Below are positions 24,148-29,066 of a DNA stretch of 29,066 nucleotides, in pieces (the first letter of the stretch is position 1; each line of letters opens with the position of its first letter). A program made the translations under genes and the position numbers. The notes beneath the pieces were generated by a model, which saw only the letters and a program-made list of their open reading frames with translations, was not told where the DNA came from and ran no database searches. Location: positions 1-29,066 of the forward strand of contig JAQCAO010000004.1 in the NCBI GenBank assembly GCA_027731885.1, given 5' to 3'. The DNA is from Actinomycetota bacterium (GTDB taxonomy: Bacteria > Actinomycetota > Actinomycetes > Nanopelagicales > Nanopelagicaceae).

Positions 24148-24160
24148 TAGCCTTATGGAC
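24148..24160 (+). promoter_or_regulatory. Leaderless -10 element for the DUF3499 gene
   Basis: TAGCCT (24148-24153) ends 7 bases before ATG 24161 with no Shine-Dalgarno. If used, the upstream in-frame ATG 24155 would lie outside the transcript, so this element decides the start. Confidence 0.42.
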
Positions 24161-24550
24161 ATGAGTAAGTTGGCTAGAACAGGGCGCAGCTGTTCCCGAG
24201 TTAGTTGTAGAAGCTTGGCTTCTATGACTTTAACTTATATATATGCCGACTCCACCGCAGTACTTGGTCCTTTAGCAACTTTCTCTGAACCTCACTCATA
24301 TGATCTTTGCGAAGCGCATGGCAAACGCCTTACAGTGCCCAATGGCTGGAATGTGATTAAAGAGGAGAGCTCGCAGATAAATAGCAGTCCGACCGACGAT
24401 GATTTGATGGCGATCGCAGATGCAGTGCGTGAAGTAGCAAATTTAAATATGACTCCCAATGGCTCTTTATGTGCAGATACCGCAAACAATTCTCAGAGCT
24501 CTGAAACACAGCTTGGTCGCCGCGGCCACCTGCGGGCGGTTCCATCCTAA
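24161..24550 (+). CDS. DUF3499 protein (Rv3258c type)
   Basis: This 129-residue protein carries the DUF3499 core RSCSRVSCRSLASMTLTYIYADSTAVLGPLA (about residues 9-39) and EPHSYDLCEAHGKRLTVPNGW. The two early cysteines and the later C..H look like a small zinc-binding site. The remainder is a low-conservation acidic linker ending in a basic tail (RRGHLRAVPS). The function is unknown. It is nearly always next to phosphomannomutase manB in Actinobacteria, as here. ATG 24155 (two codons longer) is the alternative start; 24161 is preferred from the -10 spacing. Confidence 0.87.
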   Translation: MSKLARTGRSCSRVSCRSLASMTLTYIYADSTAVLGPLATFSEPHSYDLCEAHGKRLTVPNGWNVIKEESSQINSSPTDDDLMAIADAVREVANLNMTPNGSLCADTANNSQSSETQLGRRGHLRAVPS

Positions 24551-24598
24551 AATTGCTCTGGGTCAGTAAGTAAATTCTGCTAGAGAAAGAAGTTAAGT

Positions 24599-25945
24599 AT
24601 TTCAATATTTAAAGCCTATGACATTCGCGGATTAGTTGATGTAGAGATCACTGCTGATTTTTGCTTTGCTACTGGAGTCGCATTTGCACGTTTTCTGCAA
24701 CAAGAACGTGAACCCGGAACCGTTGTAATAGGTGAAGATATGCGCCCATCGTCGCCGACATTTGCAGATGCTTTTTCTGCGGGTGTAACTTCGCAGGGGC
24801 TAAATGTTATTCGTATCGGGTTGGCATCCACAGACCTACTCTATTTTGCAGCAGGGAAATTGAATTTTCCTGGAGCTATGTTTACGGCTAGCCACAATCC
24901 TGCGGAGTACAACGGCATAAAGTTATGTTTAAGTGGTGCTAGGCCAATCGGTAAAGAATCAGGGCTTTTAACGATTGAGAGGTATGTGGCTGAGGGCTCA
25001 CCAATCGATTTTAGAAGTGTAGGTAAAGAAGGTAACGAAGATATGTTAAGCGCCTACGTTGACCACTTACTTACTCTTGTAGATTTATCGGCTAACCGTC
25101 GACTTAAAGTAGTAATCGATGCTGGAAACGGTATGGCAGGACATACCGCACCAGCGGTTTTTGCAACTTTAAATTGCGAAGTAATTCCCTTGTATTTTCA
25201 ATTGGATGGCTCTTTCCCGAACCACGAAGCCAATCCCATCGACCCCAAAAATCTAAAAGATCTTCAAAAGGCGGTGAGGAAATATAAAGCGGATATCGGA
25301 CTGGCTTTCGATGGGGATGCTGATCGTTGCTTCTTGGTTGATGAAAACGGCGAATTGGTAAATCCATCAACCCTTACTGCTTTAATTGCAGATCGCGAGT
25401 TACAGAAGAACCCTGGTGCAAATATAATTTATAATTTAATTTCATCCCGTGCAGTAGCCGAAATTGTGGAAGAACGCGGCGGGACTGCAATTCGATCAAG
25501 AGTTGGACATTCTTATATAAAGAAATTGATGGCCGAAACTGGTGCTGTTTTTGGTGGTGAACATTCCGGACACTTCTACTTCCGCGATTTCTGGCGGGCC
25601 GACTCCGGCATGTTGGCAGCCCTGCACGCGATTGCGGCGCTAGGCGAAGCAAGTTCGACGCTCTCCAAGTTATTAAAACCCTATGTTCGCTATTTTTCTA
25701 GCGGCGAAATTAATTCAGAAGTATCCGACTCGCAGCTTTCAATGGCAGAGGTGGAAGAGAAATTTGGAAAATCATCTGGCGTTGAGGTGGATCATCTCGA
25801 TGGCTTAACTGTTAATGGCGACAGCTGGTGGTTTAACGTCCGCGCATCCAACACCGAGCCTCTATTACGTTTAAATGTAGAAGCCAAGACGCAAGCACGT
25901 ATGGAGAAGATTCGAGATGAGGTGCTCGCCACAATCCGTGGCTAG
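24599..25945 (+). CDS. manB: Phosphomannomutase/phosphoglucomutase with no standard start codon
   Basis: This enzyme of about 448 residues interconverts mannose-6-phosphate and mannose-1-phosphate, feeding the guanylyltransferase encoded upstream. Counting from ATT 24599, it has the invariant N-terminal FKAYDIRG, the phosphoserine loop TASHNP (S98), the Mg site DGDADR (D238, D240, D242), the sugar-specificity loop GEHSGH (320-325) and the phosphate-binding RASNTEP near the C-terminus. The frame is bounded by TAG at 24581 and contains no ATG, GTG, TTG or CTG before FKAYDIRG. The first in-frame ATG is at 24740 and would delete the essential N-terminal strand. ATT 24599 preceded by the weak AGAAAGAAG is the best candidate start; a base error or real loss of ATG is the alternative. 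Confidence 0.88.
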   Translation: MSIFKAYDIRGLVDVEITADFCFATGVAFARFLQQEREPGTVVIGEDMRPSSPTFADAFSAGVTSQGLNVIRIGLASTDLLYFAAGKLNFPGAMFTASHNPAEYNGIKLCLSGARPIGKESGLLTIERYVAEGSPIDFRSVGKEGNEDMLSAYVDHLLTLVDLSANRRLKVVIDAGNGMAGHTAPAVFATLNCEVIPLYFQLDGSFPNHEANPIDPKNLKDLQKAVRKYKADIGLAFDGDADRCFLVDENGELVNPSTLTALIADRELQKNPGANIIYNLISSRAVAEIVEERGGTAIRSRVGHSYIKKLMAETGAVFGGEHSGHFYFRDFWRADSGMLAALHAIAALGEASSTLSKLLKPYVRYFSSGEINSEVSDSQLSMAEVEEKFGKSSGVEVDHLDGLTVNGDSWWFNVRASNTEPLLRLNVEAKTQARMEKIRDEVLATIRG

Positions 25946-26074
25946 CGTTTAAATAGCCAGCAAGGGTCAGCGGGCGCTAATCTATGCACAGAGCCGCCTA
26001 GCAAAGTAGAGCCCTACGCCTTAGGTAAGCACAGTCCAATCAACTGTTATTTATTACCAATTAAGGAGAACAAT
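25946..26074 (+). other. manB-sahH intergenic region with a strong Shine-Dalgarno
   Basis: This 129-base gap is one of the longest in the window. It ends with AAGGAG (26062-26067) at good spacing to ATG 26075. It contains a short DNA palindrome, AGCGGGCGCT. I find no convincing -35/-10 pair, no rho-independent terminator for manB, and no match by eye to known SAH or SAM riboswitch cores, although riboswitches do occur before some SAH hydrolase genes. Confidence 0.4.
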
Positions 26075-27361
26075 ATGAACTCACCAATTACATCAACACT
26101 TCCGCGCCACGATATTGCAGATGCATCACTCGCAGCCGAAGGTCGCAAGAAGATTGAATGGGCAGAGCGCAATATGCCTGTACTCGCTCAGATCCGCGAA
26201 CGCTTCGAGAAGTCAAAGCCTTTTACCGGCGTAAGAATTTCTGCTTGCATGCACGTCACAACCGAGACAGCGAATCTAATGCGAGTCTTGAAAGCAGGAG
26301 GAGCGGAGATTGCACTCTGTGCTTCAAATCCTCTTTCTACCCAAGATGACACCGCAGCCGCACTAGTTCACGAATATGGAATTTCAGTATTTGCCCGTAA
26401 CGCTGTTGACCGAGATGGATATTACGCACACATTAACGCCGCCCTCGATATCGAGCCACATCAAGTATTTGATGATGGCTGCGACCTAGTTAACACTCTC
26501 CACACAACTCGTAAAGAACTCCTTCCAAATATCGCCGGTGGCTGCGAAGAGACCACAACTGGCGTAATCCGCCTAAACCAAATGGCTAAAGATGGTGCAC
26601 TCACATTCCCAATGATTGCTGTTAATGACACTGACACCAAGCACATGTTCGACAACCGTTACGGAACAGGTCAATCAACGCTCGACGCTGTCTTTCGTGC
26701 GACAAACTTCCTTCTTGCTGGACGCATCGTCGTTGTAGCAGGATTTGGTTACTGCGGAAAGGGCGTTGCCGAACGCGCTAAGGGTATGGGTGCTGATGTA
26801 GTTGTTACTGAAATCGACCCAACCAAGGCGCTTGATGCAATGATGCAAGGTTTTCGAGTTATGCCAATGCTTGACGCTGCAAAGGTCGCTGATGTTTTCA
26901 TTACTGTCACAGGAAATCGCGATGTGTTGCGCGATGAGCACTTTGCAGTAATGAAAGATGGCGCAATCATGGCCAACTCTGGTCACTTCGATATTGAAAT
27001 CGATGTTGCATGGCTGGAACAAAATGCAAAGAAGAAGAATGCCAAGATGCGCCATCAGACAGATGAGTATGTGCTTGCTGATGGGCGCCGTTTGCTACTC
27101 CTTGCAGAAGGCCGTTTAGTAAATCTAGGCGCCGCTGAAGGACACCCAGCATCTGTAATGGATATGTCATTTTCAGATCAAGCCTTAACCGCTGAATATC
27201 TAGTTAAGGAAGCGAAGAATCTTCCTGCTGGTGTTCATAACGTTCCAACATATATCGATAAGGAAGTTGCCAGCCTGAAGTTGATTTCAATGGGTGGACG
27301 AATCGATACCTTAACTCCCGCTCAAGATATGTATTTGAACTCTTGGGAGCACGGTAGCTAA
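26075..27361 (+). CDS. ahcY: S-adenosylhomocysteine hydrolase, archaeal/Thermotoga type
   Basis: This 428-residue NAD-dependent cytosolic hydrolase splits S-adenosylhomocysteine to adenosine and homocysteine in the methyl cycle. Catalytic positions are intact: H60 (CMHVTTETA), D133/D134 (DDGCDL), E159 (EETTTG), K189 and D193 (TKHMFDN), H in GHFDIEID and H in EGHPASVMDMSF. The NAD loop is GFGYCG (223-228). It differs from the usual actinobacterial form: NRYGTGQST replaces the canonical YGCRxS, and it lacks the actinobacterial insert and the C-terminal PDHYRY tail, ending like the Thermotoga enzyme (DTLTPAQDMYLNSW). A clear Shine-Dalgarno (AAGGAG) precedes ATG 26075. The stop overlaps mtrA by one base. 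Confidence 0.92.
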   Translation: MNSPITSTLPRHDIADASLAAEGRKKIEWAERNMPVLAQIRERFEKSKPFTGVRISACMHVTTETANLMRVLKAGGAEIALCASNPLSTQDDTAAALVHEYGISVFARNAVDRDGYYAHINAALDIEPHQVFDDGCDLVNTLHTTRKELLPNIAGGCEETTTGVIRLNQMAKDGALTFPMIAVNDTDTKHMFDNRYGTGQSTLDAVFRATNFLLAGRIVVVAGFGYCGKGVAERAKGMGADVVVTEIDPTKALDAMMQGFRVMPMLDAAKVADVFITVTGNRDVLRDEHFAVMKDGAIMANSGHFDIEIDVAWLEQNAKKKNAKMRHQTDEYVLADGRRLLLLAEGRLVNLGAAEGHPASVMDMSFSDQALTAEYLVKEAKNLPAGVHNVPTYIDKEVASLKLISMGGRIDTLTPAQDMYLNSWEHGS

Positions 27362-28047
27362 TGACCTTAGTTATGGTCGTCGATGATGACCAGGATCTTG
27401 CGGAGATGCTCGGCATCGTCTTAACCGGTGCCGGCATCGACGTGGATCTAGTTAGTCGTGGCGATGAAGTTCTGGAAGTATTTAGAAATAATCCTCCAGA
27501 TCTCGTCCTACTAGATGTAATGCTCCCTGGATTAGACGGTATTGAGGTTTGTAAGTTAATCCGGGCCGAATCTATGGTTCCTATCGTGATGCTCAGCGCT
27601 AAAGGGGATACGAACGACATCGTAAAAGGTCTCGAAGCGGGTGCAGATGATTACATGGTCAAACCATTTCGGCATCCTTCAGAGCTAATCGCAAGAATTC
27701 GCACCCGTTTACGCCGGACCAATGCCGATGTTTTGGGTTTATTAACGATGGGTGATCTTTCGATCGATGTGACCGCCCACGAGGTTAGTCGTGGCGGAAA
27801 GAAGATTGCGCTAACTCGCCTGGAATTCGATTTGTTAGTTGCTTTAGCGAAAGAGCCCGGAAGAGTTTTTACAAGAGATGCCTTACTTGGTGAAGTCTGG
27901 GGCTATCGCCACTCAACTGATACTCGCTTGGTAAATGTCCACGTACAGCGCTTAAGATCAAAAGTTGAACATGATCCAGAGCGCCCTCAAATCATTATGA
28001 CGGTTCGCGGGGTCGGCTATAAAGCTGGAGTAATGGGCGGTTCCTAA
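27361..28047 (+). CDS. mtrA: Response regulator MtrA (OmpR family)
   Basis: This 228-residue regulator has an N-terminal receiver domain (about 1-118) with the acidic pocket D8-D10, the phospho-acceptor D52 in LLDVMLPG, S79 and K101 (VKPF). A C-terminal winged helix (about 130-226) ends in VRGVGYKAG. In other Actinobacteria MtrA is an essential regulator of cell-wall metabolism, osmotic response and replication-linked genes. The MtrA call rests on close family wording (ALTRLEFDLLVALAKEPGRVFTR) and on mtrB next door. It shares one base with the SAH hydrolase stop (TAATG), as in the sahH-mtrA-mtrB order of mycobacteria. Confidence 0.95.
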   Translation: MTLVMVVDDDQDLAEMLGIVLTGAGIDVDLVSRGDEVLEVFRNNPPDLVLLDVMLPGLDGIEVCKLIRAESMVPIVMLSAKGDTNDIVKGLEAGADDYMVKPFRHPSELIARIRTRLRRTNADVLGLLTMGDLSIDVTAHEVSRGGKKIALTRLEFDLLVALAKEPGRVFTRDALLGEVWGYRHSTDTRLVNVHVQRLRSKVEHDPERPQIIMTVRGVGYKAGVMGGS

Positions 28048-28048
28048 T

Positions 28049-29066
28049 ATGAACCGGTTTAGATCCAGAGTAAGAAATTCACTTGCTGCAAAGGTAATTG
28101 TTTCCACAGTACTTTTATCTCTCGTTGTAGTTTGGTTAACTGGATCTGCTCTTTACTCACAACTTTCTGACGGCGTAAAGCAGGTAAATCGAGAATCTTC
28201 TCTCGCAGAGGCCAGATCATCTTTTTTCAATGCGCAATATCAGTTTTTGCTTAATGAACGAGCCGATGTCTCAGTAATAAAGAAAGCAGTACAGGATGTA
28301 ATTATCTCCTCAACTGAAGTGAGTCTGAGCCAGGATAGAAAATCCATTTTCCTAAAAAGATTTGGGACGCCTTTTAGATTTTCACTCGAAGTAGAATCAC
28401 CAGATTACAGCACATCCACTGATGGCCTAGATGTTTCTTCTGTCCCCGATGAACTACGGGAGAGAGTGCGTTCTAGTGATTTAGTTGATTATGAATATGC
28501 AAAAGTGCGCTATCAAAATCGTGAAGATTCTAATGTTCTAATTGCAGGTCGCAAAATTAAGATTCCCAAATCTGGAAATTATGAAATGTATTTGATTTAT
28601 TCTCTCAATAATCAGAATCAGACACTTTTCATCATCAAAAACGCTCTCTTTTTTACCGGATTTGCCCTCCTCTTTCTTATCGGCTTGATTACTTGGTTGG
28701 TAGTTCGCCAAGTAGTAAAACCGGTCCGTGAAGCGGCAACGATTGCGCAGAAGTTTACCCAGGGTGATTTCTCGCAGCGGATGCAGGTAGAAAGCTCTGA
28801 TGAAATTGCGACGCTCGGCACGGCATTTAACGAGATGGCGCTCTCCTTGGAATCGCAGATATCTCGTTTAGAAAACTTATCACGCGTTCAACAAAGGTTC
28901 GTATCCGACGTCTCCCATGAACTGCGCACCCCCTTAACGACTTTGCGAATGGCTTCAGAAGTTATTTATAGCAAGAAAGATACTTTCGATCCGACAATCA
29001 CACGCAGCGCTGAACTTCTTGTGGCTCAATTAGATAGATTCGAGAGACTATTGGAGGATCTTTTAG
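28049..29066 (+). CDS. mtrB: Sensor histidine kinase MtrB (5' part)
   Basis: This is the partner kinase of MtrA, open to the window edge, with 339 residues visible. The layout is a membrane helix (about 14-37), an extracytoplasmic sensor region (about 38-192), a second helix (about 193-219), a HAMP domain (about 220-272) and the HisKA domain, with the phospho-accepting H290 in FVSDVSHELRTPLTT. That last motif is diagnostic of MtrB. The ATP-binding domain lies beyond the edge. The ATG comes one base after the mtrA stop, so the pair is co-translated. In mycobacteria lpqB follows mtrB, and it would be expected just outside this window. Confidence 0.93.
   Translation, partial: MNRFRSRVRNSLAAKVIVSTVLLSLVVVWLTGSALYSQLSDGVKQVNRESSLAEARSSFFNAQYQFLLNERADVSVIKKAVQDVIISSTEVSLSQDRKSIFLKRFGTPFRFSLEVESPDYSTSTDGLDVSSVPDELRERVRSSDLVDYEYAKVRYQNREDSNVLIAGRKIKIPKSGNYEMYLIYSLNNQNQTLFIIKNALFFTGFALLFLIGLITWLVVRQVVKPVREAATIAQKFTQGDFSQRMQVESSDEIATLGTAFNEMALSLESQISRLENLSRVQQRFVSDVSHELRTPLTTLRMASEVIYSKKDTFDPTITRSAELLVAQLDRFERLLEDLL

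Noticed and set aside
25946..26074. SAH or SAM riboswitch before the SAH hydrolase gene
   Set aside because: I could not match the conserved core of any known class or draw a stable set of helices by eye; a covariance-model search would settle it.
26675..27055. Minus-strand open frame of 126 codons inside the SAH hydrolase gene
   Set aside because: It is a shadow of a confidently identified gene with no independent support.

Overview
This window is chromosomal DNA from a small-genome, low-GC actinobacterium. The gene content is actinobacterial throughout: a WhiB Fe-S regulator, the MtrA/MtrB two-component pair, a MoeZ-type E1-rhodanese fusion, a MshB-family mycothiol deacetylase, a 7Fe ferredoxin of the FdxC/FdxA type, and DUF3107, DUF3499, DUF5719 and DUF6113 proteins. 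Base composition looks to be in the mid-40s % GC by eye. Intergenic gaps are tiny and most neighbours overlap by 1-4 bases. This fits a streamlined freshwater lineage such as the acI/Nanopelagicales group; that placement is inference from gene content and composition, not a search result.

Layout: (1) 1-3965, plus strand: pepA (3' part), an O-methyltransferase, an HtrA protease, tatB and the Mrp Fe-S carrier. (2) 3933-5782, minus strand: a DUF1003 membrane protein and a membrane-less MgtE-like CBS/PRC protein. (3) 5830-9680, plus strand: a tight operon of an EamA exporter, PHP phosphoesterase, MarC protein, MpaB-type oxygenase and ParA-like ATPase. (4) 9688-11968, minus strand: DEAD-box helicase, DUF3107 protein, TetR regulator. 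(5) 12089-14466, plus strand: moeZ, mshB, DUF6113. (6) 14463-16813, minus strand: a GNAT acetyltransferase followed by cysS. (7) 16912-19299, plus strand: fdxA, dapC and a mannose-1-phosphate guanylyltransferase. (8) 19459-25945, plus strand: whiB, a large membrane GT2 glycosyltransferase, DUF5719, DUF3499 and phosphomannomutase manB. (9) 26075 to the end, plus strand: S-adenosylhomocysteine hydrolase, mtrA and mtrB (5' part).

Several blocks keep the gene order known from Mycobacterium/Streptomyces (Rv1220c-Rv1233c, Rv3206c-Rv3213c, Rv1170-Rv1178 and Rv3264c-Rv3245c in M. tuberculosis, recalled from general knowledge). They are joined here into one stretch and some members are missing: sigE/rseA between the methyltransferase and htrA, and fbiA/fbiB between the guanylyltransferase and whiB.

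The genes fall into a few functional themes: envelope quality control and export (HtrA, TatB); Fe-S and sulfur metabolism (Mrp, MoeZ, MshB, CysS, ferredoxin); GDP-mannose supply (ManB and ManC enzymes) next to a large membrane glycosyltransferase; the methyl cycle (SAH hydrolase); and the essential envelope/cell-cycle regulator pair MtrAB. I saw no tRNA, rRNA, CRISPR, insertion sequence or phage gene. No gap without a gene exceeds about 160 bases. The most notable points are a manB gene with no standard start codon, an archaeal/Thermotoga-type SAH hydrolase, a recurrent leaderless-promoter pattern, and an inverted repeat flanking a near-consensus whiB promoter.
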